Of a stretch of 64,000 nucleotides of DNA, positions 1 to 11,200 are shown one piece after another; the first letter of the stretch is position 1; the number at the start of each line of letters is the position of its first letter. Where the stretch lies: contig CM034550.1 in NCBI GenBank assembly GCA_020055645.1, forward strand, positions 7,435,501 to 7,499,500. Direction: 5' to 3'. The DNA is from Tomocerus qinae. Its lineage: Eukaryota; Arthropoda; Collembola; Entomobryomorpha; Tomoceridae. The position numbers and the translations under genes are program-made. Under the pieces are notes generated by a model. It was not told where the DNA came from. It worked only from the letters and a program-made list of their open reading frames with translations, and ran no database searches.

Positions 1-821
1 TAATACACACTGTGTTTAAACTTAGGCAAACAATAAGCGCAGTGGTCAAATTTGTATGTTATTTGTCCAGAAGTTGGAAAGATTGAGAATGTCAAAATCT
101 TGAGAGAGTATAGGAGGAGCCTATTTAGTAAAAAGAGAGAACAGACCTCATTTGAGCTGTCTGTTCGCCAAGTATTTGCCTACTGAATAAAGTCAGGTAG
201 GCTTGAGATTTGCCTTATTGCGATAAGGGACTCAAGTCGGGCATTTACACGGCGGACAGCCAAAGTTGATTGTGGTGGAATTGTGTCTAGTTGATTTTCT
301 CTCCCGTAACATTGTCGGCATGTGGCCGTAATGAGTTGAGAGAATATCCCGTTTAAGGATTTAGGTATGCAATACTTCGAGTAGGTAGCTAAATAGTACC
401 TAGTGTGTTTCTCCCTCTAACTTTGTAACATCGTGGCTCTCTTTGTAATTCTATTGTAATTGAACCTTTTCATTCTATTGAAACCTATTGAAATTGTTTG
501 TATTGTGAACATCGAGTAGGGATTGTAACTTGCAGGTATTCGGTTGATCCACTAGCAAGAGGAGTGAAATAACAGAAAGGCTGAACGGCTGAACGCTTGT
601 GGATGAACGCTCAGTGAATATCTATTTTGTGTTGTAATTGGCTTCGTATAAGTATCAATAAAACCTTACACATTCCGTTCGACATAAATACTGTTTCGAA
701 ATTGTGACTAATTGAGTAGTGCAGAGTAGTGTAGAAATAAATTTCCTCAGTTTAATTGTCAACTGGGGTGGTCCTTCGCCAGCTATAGAAGAATCTCGGG
801 GACTACTGACAACCGAAAACA
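1..821 (+). repeat. 5' LTR of BEL element (3' part only)
   Basis: Positions 1-821 match 7256-8076 base for base except 817 (a) versus 8072 (c). The LTR ends in CA, two bases before the primer-binding site. A likely polyadenylation signal AATAAA lies at 657-662 and a second AATAAA at about 735. About 408 bp of the LTR lie left of the window. Confidence 0.95.
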
Positions 822-823
822 GC

Positions 824-840
824 TGGTCCTTCGAGCCGGA
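824..840 (+). promoter_or_regulatory. primer-binding site, complementary to tRNA-Tyr 3' end
   Basis: Two bases after the LTR end the sequence reads TGGTCCTTCGAGCCGGA. Its complement is a tRNA 3' end ...CCGGCTCGAAGGA plus CCA, which matches the T-arm and acceptor of insect cytoplasmic tRNA-Tyr as I know it. It is where minus-strand DNA synthesis would start. The tRNA identity is from memory. Confidence 0.8.
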
Positions 841-903
841 TCTAGGATCTAGAATCAAGAATTAAGGATCTGAAAATTTGAATAAAGATAAAGTTACAAT
901 CCC

Positions 904-3900
904 ATGAATTTCTTCTCGAGAATGAAAGGCGATCGAGAGAGCCGTCGAATTAGAGGAGAACAACCAGAATATGGAAGGTTGCCATCTCCAACGAGAAGGA
1001 GAAACGTGCAGCCACCAGTACCACATTCCACTCCAATCGGGAGAGCGAGAGTGCCGAGCCCGGTGAATCCGAACCCGGCTAATCCCATTGATTGGGAAAA
1101 TTATTTCGATCCTTCAATGTTCCATGCGTCTGAATGGGCGGAAGGAGAGGAAATTGAAGAAGGAGAAATAATAGATTCCTCCCGAGAACCTCTGATTAAG
1201 AGGAATGCAGATGCGAATGTTGGTGGAAGAAATTCGCCAACAGAATCTTATATGTTGAGATTCCAGAATGAAGAGCGAAAGCACTTGGAAAATATGGATG
1301 AGAGAAGAAACGTTGTAAATGTACAAGGAGACGAAGATTCGTCCCCTGAGTCGTCTGAACTTGGGAGAGTCAGACATACAATACAACAACATATTGACTA
1401 TATGAATGAAACCACGAGCGTGAATACTACACTCCTGCAAGTGCGAGCCGCTATGGTGAGAGATCTAGAAAGAAAAAGATTGTCTCATGAAAAATTACAT
1501 GCTGATCTTGATAAGATAGATGAATTGATAGTAAAGAATGATTTACTGAAAATAAACCTGAGTGGTGCGGTTGTCTCAAATGGAGAGACTGTGGCCAGGG
1601 TAACAGGGGCCTCGGATGGAGGACCTGCAATGATGAACCTGATTGGTGCAGCTGTCTCAAATGAAGAGCCTGTGACCAGGGAAAAAGGGACTACAGCTGG
1701 AGGTCCCACCAATGATGCAGCGGAGAACTCAAAAGGAGAACCCGCAAGAACAACTACGGGGCGTTCAAATGACGAGCCTGCCCGTGTTGATAATGAGATA
1801 AATGATAAATCTCAGAAAGATAGTCGGCGTGTCCCAGCCGGGGGCGGCGGCGGCGACGATCCAGATGGAAGCGACAGCGATGGAGATCCACTTGGGAACT
1901 TTATCGCTCGAGCAAATGATTATTATGCGAGTGGCTTGGCGGCAGAAGAGCCTACGAAGAGGCAGCTGCAAGCCAGGAAAACCATAGGAAAGGATTTGCC
2001 TTTCTATGCAGGAGAGCCAGAGGAATGGTTGGCTTTCATCAGCCAATTCAGAATGTCAACAGCAATGTGTGGTTATAGCAATGCGGAGAATTTGTACAGA
2101 TTACAGAAATGCTTAAAAGGATTAGCCAGGGAGTCTGTACATGCGTTGCTAGTAACTCCCGAAAATGTGACGAAAATTATCGGCATGCTGGAGAGGAGAT
2201 TCGGACGACCGGAAGTGATTATTGAGAAAATCACCAACAACGTTCGACAGATAACAGGAGTAAGAGAAGACAAGCCCTCTACTCTTGTGCAGTTTGGTAC
2301 TAAAGTGGAAAATCTTGTAGTCACTATTGAGAATTTGAAAAGAAGAGAATATTTGTCAAATCCCATGCTTCTCAAGGAACTGTTGCATAAGTTGCCTGCG
2401 TCTATGAAGATTAACTGGGCGGAGAGGATGGAGAGAGACTACAAGAAAGTGCCAAACTTGAGAGACTTCTCAGATTGGATGCAAGAGAAAGCCACTGCAG
2501 CTCTGCTTATTGGAGAGACAGAGTTGGGTGCTACTGAGAAGAAAACTTATGAGAAGAAATCTACATTCGGTGGCAGAAATGTTAGGAAGGAAACTACATT
2601 TAGTACTACGGAGAAGAATGTAGAAAATTGCAAATGTTACTATTGTGATGGACCACATATTGTTGGTAACTGCAAAGAATACACGCAACTTTCAGTCGAT
2701 GACAGATGGAAGTGGGCGACACAAAAACGAAGATGTTTCCTTTGTTTAGGAAAAGATCATTCTACATTGACTTGTAATTCGACAAGGCAATGCAAGATAG
2801 ATAATTGCAACAGGAACCACCATACATCTCTTCACTGGAAGAGAAAAGATGGAAAGGTGGAGAAATGCAATGCAGTGGGATCGACAGAGAAGAACGGTTC
2901 CAGTGAGGTTCTATTGCGAGTGATTCCCGTTCGGTTAATTGGGCCGGCAGGAAAAATAGATACCTATGCGTTACTGGATGATTGCTCTACAACCACACTC
3001 ATTGAAGAGGAGTTGATTGAGCGTTTGGGAATTGAAGGAAAAAGAGAGCCTTTCAAGTTGCGACTTGTAAAAGCAGTAAAGAATTTCCCTGACTCACGAA
3101 TTGTAACCGTGAGTATTCAGAGTAGCCAAGGTGGTGAAGTTTATGTGATGAAACGAGTTAGAACGATTAAATCATTGGATCTGCCAACACAAAGTGTGAA
3201 TGTAGGTCAACTGAAGAAAAGATCTCCACACCTTCGGCGGAGAGGAGCTTTGGCATATCACAATGCAACTCCACGAATATTGATCGGTCAAGATAATATT
3301 CATCTCATTATTGCTAGGGAAATTCGTGAAGGAAAACCAGATGAGCCTGTCTTATCAAAAACGAAATTAGGATGGGTGATTCACGGCAACACGGGAAGAT
3401 GGAATGGAAAGTCAAAAGAGTTGTGTCTACACTCTACCGTGTCTGCTAATGATGAAGAACTTCACAAGATGGTGAAGGAGTCTTTCAAGACGGAGTCCTT
3501 TGGAGTACAGGTGCCAAAGGTGAAATTGAAAGGCAAAGAAGAAATGCAAGCTGAAGAGATTATGAAAGCGACAACAAAGAAAGTTGGTCATAGATGGGAA
3601 ACAGGCTTGCTTTGGAAAGACAACAATGTTGAGTTGCCAGACAGTAGGGCGATGGCCTACAGTCGTTTGAGAAATATCGAAAGGAAAATCGATAGAGATG
3701 CTGAGTTTGGTCAGCTATATGAAAGTAAGATTCAAGAATACTTACAGAAAGGATATGCTCGTAAATTAAATCCGGAAGAGGCAAATATGCAAGACAAAAG
3801 AACATGGTATCTGCCTCATTTTGGCGTAGTCAACCCACATAAACCGGGGAAGATACGCTTGGTGTTTGATGCAGCTGCGAAGGTGCAAGGTGTCAGTTTG

Positions 3901-6852
3901 AATGACAGGCTGCTAGTTGGACCGGATCTCTATAATTCTTTAGGCGGTATGTTGCTGCGTTTTAGGCAGGGAAGAATAGCCTTTAGTGCAGACATAGCCG
4001 AGATGTTCCATCAAATAAAGATAATAGAGAAAGATCAGCGGGCTTTGAGGTTCCTATGGAGGGGAGCCGACAGACAGCGGGATCCTGATACTTATCAAAT
4101 GTCACGAATGATATTTGGAGCGAGTTCAAGCCCCGCCTCGGCACAGTATGTGCGAAATCTAAATGCTGAAAAATTTATGCAAAGGCATCCAAAGGCCGTG
4201 GATGCAATCAAAAGGAAACACTACATGGACGACTACTTGGATAGTGTGGATACTGAAGAGGACGCAATTCAGTTAATCCAAGAAGTCATAAAGATTCACG
4301 CAAGTGGAGGCTTTAAAATAACCAAGTGGATATGTACTTCGGCAGAAGTACTAAATACTATTCCAGAGGAATTAAAACATGAAGAACAGAAGAACCTGAA
4401 TAGAGAGTCTCCTCAAGTGGAAAAGATTCTTGGGCTGTATTGGGATTCTAATACGGATGTTTTCACCTTTAAGAGTCATTTTCCTCGTTTGGACAAGAAA
4501 ATCGTGTCAGGGGAGAAAATACCTACGAAACGCGAAGTGCTCAAATTGATTATGTCAATTTTTGATCCACTTGGCATGCTTTCGTCTTACACTGTGAGAG
4601 TGAAGGTATTATTACAGGACATTTGGAGATCTGGAATAGATTGGGATGATGAACTGCCACTTGAGTTGAGTAGTGTTTGGCATAAATGGATTGATGAGTT
4701 ATTTAATTTGACGAAGCTACAGATTCCAAGAGCCTTTACTCAGAGACGAGTAGAAGATGTTGTGAGAGAGCTGCACATATTTGTAGATGCAAGTTTGCAA
4801 GCATTTTGTGCAGTAGCTTACTTGAGAATGACAAGTGAGAGTGATGTGGAAGTAGCGTTTGTCATGGCGAAAACAAGAGTAGCGCCATTGAAACCTATGA
4901 CTGTACCGAGATTGGAATTACAAGCTGCAGTTATGGGAGTGAGATTGAGCAACACAATAAAAGAGGAGTTGGATATTCCAGTGGCGAAAGTGCAGTTTTG
5001 GTCTGACTCAAGAAATGTATTGTGTTGGATTAGATCTGATGCCAGAAAATACAAGCAGTTCGTGGCATTCAGAATTGGTGAAATATTGGAAACGTCAGAA
5101 GTGAGTAACTGGCGGTGGGTGCCCTCAGAGGAAAATGTGGCAGACGAGGGCACAAGAAGTGAGTCCACATCTGTTAAGAGTGACAGCCGGTGGTTCACGG
5201 GGCCAGAGTTTCTGAAGATGGAACCTGAGAACTGGCCAGTGGAAAAGCAAATGTGTAGTGCGGTGAATACGGAAGAGCTGGAAATTAAGGCAGAGTTCAC
5301 TGCGACTGCAAGGGAAGTAAAGCAGTTCCCTCATTTGCCTGAAGTGCATAGGTTCTCAAAGTGGGTCAGGTTAGTGCGTTCTACTGCTTGGATATATCGG
5401 TTTGCGAATCGATGTAGAAAGACCTTGACCAGGAAACCTGAGTCAAATGAATTGACAATAGTGGAACTGGAACAAGCAGAACAACATCTACTGTTAAGAG
5501 CACAATGGGAGGACTATGCGGAAGAAATGGAGCATCTGTCGAAGGGGAAAGTTATTCCCAAGAGCAGTTCGATTTATGCTTTGGATCCAATTATGGATAA
5601 TGTTGGATTGATACGGCTAAATAGTAGGTTGACTAGAGCTGCGAATTTGGGGGACAGTGTGAAAAGACCGGTGATTTTGAACCCCAAAAGTGAAACAGTG
5701 AAACTGCTGATGGAGCACTTTCATGTCAGAGCAGGGCATGCAGGTGTGGAATTTGTGCTCAATGAATTGAGACAGCAGTACTGGATAATAAAAGCCAGGA
5801 CAAGTTTGAAGAAAGTTTGGCGAGACTGTTTGTTTTGTCAGAACAGGAAAGTCGTTCCTGCAGTGCCACGCATGGGAGACTTACCAGAGTGTCGATTAGA
5901 GAGTTTCGTGCGTCCATTTACTAATACAGGAATGGATTACTTTGGGCCTATGACAGTTACAATAGGACGGAGGCATGAAAAGAGATATGGTGTTTTGTTT
6001 ACTTGTTTATCCACCAGAGCTATTCACCTGGAGATTGCGGCTTCGTTGTCAACGGACTCGGCTATCCAGGCAATTAGAAGGATGATTGGGAGAAGAGGCT
6101 ACCCAAGGAAAATCTTCTCAGATAATGGAACAAACCTGAGAGGAGCGGATAAGGAGTTGCGGCAGGCTTTGGAGGAACTAGATCAGGAGGAGCTCACTCG
6201 TGAGATGGCCATTAGGAAAATCGAGTGGCATTTCATACCTCCATCAGCACCCCACATGGGGGGGAGCTGGGAAAGAATGGTGAAAGCGGTTAAGACGGCC
6301 CTGCGTGCGACCCTGAACGAGAGATGTCCAAGGGAGGAAGTCCTGCAGACATTGATGGTGGAAGCTGAAAATATAGTAAACAGTCGGCCACTGACGGATG
6401 TCTCAATGGATGATAAGGATGGGGAGAGTTTGACACCAAACCATTTCTTGATCGGGACATCGAGTGCGATGCAGCAGCCGGGGATATTCTCTAGTGATGA
6501 TCTACAATTGAGGAAGCAGTGGAGGATTACTCAGCAGCTGGCAGACACATTTTGGCGAAGGTGGATCCGGGAATATCTACCTACGTTAGTGCGGCGAACT
6601 AAGTGGCACGAGAAAAGAGATCCTGTGAAGGAAGGTGACGTGGTTATCATTGTGGATGATACTATGCCACGCAACAGTTGGCCGAAAGGAATTGTTACAG
6701 CTACATACCCAGGGAAGGATGGTCAAGTGCGAGTAGCGGATGTGAGGACAGCAACGGGGCAGTTCAAGCGGCCTGTGGCAAAATTGTGTGTTCTCAACGT
6801 TACAGTGAATAGGGATGAAACCCTAAAGGGTCCATCAGAGGGGAGAATGTAG
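904..6852 (+). CDS. BEL/Pao gag-pol polyprotein, intact
   Basis: A single uninterrupted frame of 1982 residues. Order of domains: charged N-terminus; gag region with two zinc knuckles (C578-x2-C581-x3-H585-x4-C590, and a CX2CX4HX4C shortly after); retroviral-type aspartic protease with the active-site motif DDCS at 692-695 in place of the usual DTG/DSG; reverse transcriptase with YMDD at 1107-1110; RNase H with an acidic residue at D1295 (FVDAS); integrase with its HHCC zinc site (H1607, H1612, C1642, C1645) and catalytic triad D1678, D1740, E1790; and a basic C-terminal domain typical of BEL integrases. The stop codon overlaps the first bases of the 3' LTR. No envelope frame follows. The first ATG was chosen; it lies 64 bases after the primer-binding site. 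All key residues I can check are present, so the element may be able to transpose. Confidence 0.95.
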   Translation: MNFFSRMKGDRESRRIRGEQPEYGRLPSPTRRRNVQPPVPHSTPIGRARVPSPVNPNPANPIDWENYFDPSMFHASEWAEGEEIEEGEIIDSSREPLIKRNADANVGGRNSPTESYMLRFQNEERKHLENMDERRNVVNVQGDEDSSPESSELGRVRHTIQQHIDYMNETTSVNTTLLQVRAAMVRDLERKRLSHEKLHADLDKIDELIVKNDLLKINLSGAVVSNGETVARVTGASDGGPAMMNLIGAAVSNEEPVTREKGTTAGGPTNDAAENSKGEPARTTTGRSNDEPARVDNEINDKSQKDSRRVPAGGGGGDDPDGSDSDGDPLGNFIARANDYYASGLAAEEPTKRQLQARKTIGKDLPFYAGEPEEWLAFISQFRMSTAMCGYSNAENLYRLQKCLKGLARESVHALLVTPENVTKIIGMLERRFGRPEVIIEKITNNVRQITGVREDKPSTLVQFGTKVENLVVTIENLKRREYLSNPMLLKELLHKLPASMKINWAERMERDYKKVPNLRDFSDWMQEKATAALLIGETELGATEKKTYEKKSTFGGRNVRKETTFSTTEKNVENCKCYYCDGPHIVGNCKEYTQLSVDDRWKWATQKRRCFLCLGKDHSTLTCNSTRQCKIDNCNRNHHTSLHWKRKDGKVEKCNAVGSTEKNGSSEVLLRVIPVRLIGPAGKIDTYALLDDCSTTTLIEEELIERLGIEGKREPFKLRLVKAVKNFPDSRIVTVSIQSSQGGEVYVMKRVRTIKSLDLPTQSVNVGQLKKRSPHLRRRGALAYHNATPRILIGQDNIHLIIAREIREGKPDEPVLSKTKLGWVIHGNTGRWNGKSKELCLHSTVSANDEELHKMVKESFKTESFGVQVPKVKLKGKEEMQAEEIMKATTKKVGHRWETGLLWKDNNVELPDSRAMAYSRLRNIERKIDRDAEFGQLYESKIQEYLQKGYARKLNPEEANMQDKRTWYLPHFGVVNPHKPGKIRLVFDAAAKVQGVSLNDRLLVGPDLYNSLGGMLLRFRQGRIAFSADIAEMFHQIKIIEKDQRALRFLWRGADRQRDPDTYQMSRMIFGASSSPASAQYVRNLNAEKFMQRHPKAVDAIKRKHYMDDYLDSVDTEEDAIQLIQEVIKIHASGGFKITKWICTSAEVLNTIPEELKHEEQKNLNRESPQVEKILGLYWDSNTDVFTFKSHFPRLDKKIVSGEKIPTKREVLKLIMSIFDPLGMLSSYTVRVKVLLQDIWRSGIDWDDELPLELSSVWHKWIDELFNLTKLQIPRAFTQRRVEDVVRELHIFVDASLQAFCAVAYLRMTSESDVEVAFVMAKTRVAPLKPMTVPRLELQAAVMGVRLSNTIKEELDIPVAKVQFWSDSRNVLCWIRSDARKYKQFVAFRIGEILETSEVSNWRWVPSEENVADEGTRSESTSVKSDSRWFTGPEFLKMEPENWPVEKQMCSAVNTEELEIKAEFTATAREVKQFPHLPEVHRFSKWVRLVRSTAWIYRFANRCRKTLTRKPESNELTIVELEQAEQHLLLRAQWEDYAEEMEHLSKGKVIPKSSSIYALDPIMDNVGLIRLNSRLTRAANLGDSVKRPVILNPKSETVKLLMEHFHVRAGHAGVEFVLNELRQQYWIIKARTSLKKVWRDCLFCQNRKVVPAVPRMGDLPECRLESFVRPFTNTGMDYFGPMTVTIGRRHEKRYGVLFTCLSTRAIHLEIAASLSTDSAIQAIRRMIGRRGYPRKIFSDNGTNLRGADKELRQALEELDQEELTREMAIRKIEWHFIPPSAPHMGGSWERMVKAVKTALRATLNERCPREEVLQTLMVEAENIVNSRPLTDVSMDDKDGESLTPNHFLIGTSSAMQQPGIFSSDDLQLRKQWRITQQLADTFWRRWIREYLPTLVRRTKWHEKRDPVKEGDVVIIVDDTMPRNSWPKGIVTATYPGKDGQVRVADVRTATGQFKRPVAKLCVLNVTVNRDETLKGPSEGRM
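6837..6847 (+). promoter_or_regulatory. polypurine tract of BEL element
   Basis: A purine-only run (agaggggagaa) lies directly before the TGT that opens the 3' LTR and overlaps the end of the gag-pol frame. It is the expected plus-strand primer site. Confidence 0.8.
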
Positions 6853-8076
6853 TGGTAAACGAAGGGATCAGGCTCTTTTAAATTGTAACAATGGATAAGG
6901 GTCAGTTTCAATTCTATTCATGTTAGTATTGTATTGTAATGTGAAGTAGAATGTGAATGTATTTGTGTGAGTCATGTAGTAGGATATACTTAATTGCCTA
7001 TGTCTGGAAAAATGTCTGGAATTGTATAGGGATGTCTAGAAATTTATATAGACAAGATGAGTTGAGAGTGGAATTGTATTGATTTCTGGGGGAAATTAAT
7101 TGTGACACGTGTAAATAGCTTACACGCGTAAGTGGGCATTGGTCAGAGAAAATCTCAGCTCATCTTCGTTTATCCAATGAAATGAAAATTGTATTACGCA
7201 AGTTGACAATGAGAAAATTGAGCCTTTGTATTAGAGTGGAGAGGATAAGTAGGATTAATACACACTGTGTTTAAACTTAGGCAAACAATAAGCGCAGTGG
7301 TCAAATTTGTATGTTATTTGTCCAGAAGTTGGAAAGATTGAGAATGTCAAAATCTTGAGAGAGTATAGGAGGAGCCTATTTAGTAAAAAGAGAGAACAGA
7401 CCTCATTTGAGCTGTCTGTTCGCCAAGTATTTGCCTACTGAATAAAGTCAGGTAGGCTTGAGATTTGCCTTATTGCGATAAGGGACTCAAGTCGGGCATT
7501 TACACGGCGGACAGCCAAAGTTGATTGTGGTGGAATTGTGTCTAGTTGATTTTCTCTCCCGTAACATTGTCGGCATGTGGCCGTAATGAGTTGAGAGAAT
7601 ATCCCGTTTAAGGATTTAGGTATGCAATACTTCGAGTAGGTAGCTAAATAGTACCTAGTGTGTTTCTCCCTCTAACTTTGTAACATCGTGGCTCTCTTTG
7701 TAATTCTATTGTAATTGAACCTTTTCATTCTATTGAAACCTATTGAAATTGTTTGTATTGTGAACATCGAGTAGGGATTGTAACTTGCAGGTATTCGGTT
7801 GATCCACTAGCAAGAGGAGTGAAATAACAGAAAGGCTGAACGGCTGAACGCTTGTGGATGAACGCTCAGTGAATATCTATTTTGTGTTGTAATTGGCTTC
7901 GTATAAGTATCAATAAAACCTTACACATTCCGTTCGACATAAATACTGTTTCGAAATTGTGACTAATTGAGTAGTGCAGAGTAGTGTAGAAATAAATTTC
8001 CTCAGTTTAATTGTCAACTGGGGTGGTCCTTCGCCAGCTATAGAAGAATCTCGGGGACTACTGACAACCGACAACA
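6848..8076 (+). repeat. 3' LTR of BEL element, complete
   Basis: 1229 bp, starting TGT and ending ACA. The left border is set by the polypurine tract and the right border by the loss of identity with the 5' copy after 821/8076. An AATAAA lies at 7912-7917. The flank to the right (gtaga...) leads within 170 bp into an exon of the acyl-CoA synthetase gene. Confidence 0.92.
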
Positions 8077-8239
8077 GTAGATTAGATAAAGATATTGTTG
8101 AGAGAGATACAATGATACAGTAGATTATAGTGTATATAGGTTCATCATAGAGAAGGGAAGTAGAGTTTCTTAATAATCGTTTTATCTTCTATGCATTCAT
8201 GTTAAAAATAGATCGTAATAATGTTCAATGTTTGTTTAC

Positions 8240-11200
8240 ATGATTTCCGAAATATTTGAAAGTTTCCTTCACTCTGTCAATCACAAACACAAAGTGGGTT
8301 TCATCATAATAACCCAAATCTCCTGTAAGGAACCATCCATCTTCAAATGCTGCAGCCGTTGCCTGCAAGAGAAACAATAAGGAGTAACATATTGTAGCAA
8401 ATCTAATACATTTACAGATTTTTGGTGAGCTTCTATAGCTTATAATCACCTCCGGTTGATTTACATAGCAGGAAAACATATGAGGATTTTTAACACAGAT
8501 TTCCCCTCGTTGACAAGGTCCAAGAGTGTTTCCCGTCTCCAAATCCCTAATCCGGAGTTCACAATCAGGTCCTACTTTACCAATCGACATTGGCGGAGTC
8601 CCTTTAAAAATTTTAACCTTTTAATTTTCATATATTATTGCATTATGATAATGAAATGGCTCTTATTCAGTTTTTAAATAATATTTGTGTCAGTAGTCAG
8701 TACTGTCATCAGTCTATAATATTTACATACACCTTACTCTGGCTTACTGGGATTGAATCATTGAATATATACACAAAAATTCCAAAAATCGTACGTTTGA
8801 GTCATTTACAGGGGTCATTTGATACTTTGCAAATTATCGATAGAGATTGGAGATAGAGACAAAGAAATGATTTAAAAGACTAAGAAATAGTCTACCATTA
8901 GAACTTTTCATCAAAGAGTTCGGCCAAAACTATATATAGATCATTATATCATCATCCATGGGTTGGTTATATTTTTTATGTCGATAGCTTTGGTGCTGGT
9001 GCTACTTAATTCGAATAAAATATTGAAAATTGATTTTGTGGGTATTTCTATTGTCACGTTTATTCAAAAAGATACACTGTTATTATATGAGTCTATTCTA
9101 TTTCGTATACGGACAATTTTAAGTAGGCCACAGAAATCCCAATAGTACAGTACAATGCACACATTACCAAGCCAAATCCATATCTTGCTTTCCAGCCTCT
9201 ATTGTGACTATTTGTATCTGCAGTGTAGCAAAATTAGTGCTTATCAATTTTTTTTACCAAAGCCAATGACTTCATTTCCTACACTCACCATAACATTGGG
9301 TTTCGTGATTCCATATGCGGTCCAAGCGTAATTAAATGATAGTTATATACTAAATTAAATGTTTTCTAGTGGTAAATTAAACTGATACTTCGAGATTTCT
9401 TTCTGTATTGATTTTAACTTGCATTTCTGAAGTTGTTTCTTTAATTCTAATAGTGGACATTAAAGGTCTTTTGTGTAGGTTGGTGCAACATCATTATTAT
9501 TATTGATGAAATAATACTGCCTTGCAAACTCTTTGCCACATAACAGGAAGTTTAGTTATTGTTTGCGTAAGTGATAAGATTAGAGTAGAAACACCGTCAC
9601 CATATTACGAATACGAACACGTTAAGCTAGGTGGAGCGTATTACCTTTAATTCGTGACGATTATATTGGTGACAGGAAAAAAAACTTATTCTTGACTAAT
9701 CAGTTTTCAGTTTTGTGAATCACTTTTGCAAATATCTGTTATAGTTCTCAGAATAGTTCATTGTTTTGTATTTCATTTTATTGTTTGCGTATAATTTAGA
9801 AAATTACAATTTTATAGGTCCTCGATGGATGCAAAAGACAAAGACCGGATTCGCAGGAATTTGGATTTCCTATCGGAGAACACAAAAGACCCTAACATTC
9901 TTCGTGTGTTATTATTAACAAAACAACTTTTGAGTCCATACGAAATGGAACAGCTAAAAAGTTTGGTACGTAAAGAGAATACTAGTAAATACTTAAATTA
10001 TATACATTATATACAACTAGTAGCTCACAGACCATGACTCAGTTTTAAAAGATATGCAGTAGTCATGCGTAGTAGACATACAAATATATCTTTGTTTCAA
10101 AATTATAAACATTTAATTGTTGCCACTTTTCACCTTACCACACATAGTTACATACATAGATATATAGGCAGGTAAATTTATTGCTCTATCTAAAACGGTG
10201 GTTATAATATAGAATTACTGTTTGCGAATTACAGGAAAGAAATAACACGCCATATGATGCTAATTGTGAAATGTATACACTCGTAATGAAAAGAGGACCT
10301 GAATCTTTTCAAATATTATTGAAATGCTTAGAAGAAAGTAATAATACCTCTGTCTTGAAAAGATTAAAGGCCTAGACCAAAAATGCAGTACAGTTGGTCA
10401 GATTATAACGAATAGCTTTTTAGAAACAAAAGAATTTAAAAAAATCAACAATGTTAATTCATATTTTTCGTGACCCTCCTGTACAAGTACATATTTCAGG
10501 ATTGACTCATCTCCGAATGTAATCTTTTTCTTCCCTATTGAGTTTTTATTACTACATGTACTAAAAATAACTTTTAAGTAAAAATATCTTTTTATTACAT
10601 TTACACTTACACATGCAATGTGTACAATATATTATGTACTCGTATTCGTATTCGCATACGATTGTAATTGTAATTTGTTTGTCACAATTTTAGTTGAATG
10701 GAAAAATTACTTACCTGGAATCTTTCGTAACATTTCAGGACAATCTAAGTCGATATTATTCACGGAAAAAACTGATTCTGTAAGTCCGTAGCTCTAAAAG
10801 TGCAAAAGAGTTACTCATTACTTGTTGAATTAAAATGATAAAATAAATGATTCTCTTGTGATATTTATTACATTTATTACTACTTCTACATTGGGCAGTT
10901 TCATAAAAGACTCTTCAATTTCTTTGGAAATTATTCCTCCTCCTCCAAAAACTGCTTTGATGGAAGATCTATTAATGCTTTCAGCATCAGGTTCATTAAC
11001 CAATAACAAAATGTGACTGCTCATACCATGAATATAAATAGGCTAGAAACAAATATTGCCAATACAATTTATAATCTGTGCTATTTACAAAGTAATGTCA
11101 CAAAAATGTTAAAAAAAGGATAACGCACTTGGTATTTATGAACAGCATTAAAAATAATTTCCTTAGTAATTTTGGACATGACAATAGCTGGAGCGCCTAT

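Larger units (their letters stand above)
1..8076 (+). mobile_element. BEL/Pao LTR retrotransposon, left LTR truncated by window edge
   Basis: The element has two LTRs, a primer-binding site, one gag-pol frame and a polypurine tract. The 3' LTR runs from 6848 (TGT...) to 8076 (...ACA), 1229 bp. The 5' copy is present only as its last 821 bp, so the whole element should be about 8.5 kb. Where both copies can be compared I see one difference (817 versus 8072), which points to a recent insertion. The target-site duplication cannot be checked because the left end lies outside the window. It is antisense to the acyl-CoA synthetase gene on its right and seems to lie in that gene's intron. Family assignment rests on the domain order protease, RT, RNase H, integrase in one frame and on the long BEL-type C-terminus. 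Confidence 0.95.

Noticed and set aside
4818-5300. 160-codon open frame on the minus strand inside the retrotransposon
   Set aside because: It lies opposite the RNase H and linker region of gag-pol and shows no family motif; it is a shadow frame.
6853-7255. Possible envelope gene after gag-pol
   Set aside because: The stop codon of gag-pol already overlaps the LTR start, and no long frame follows, so no env exists.
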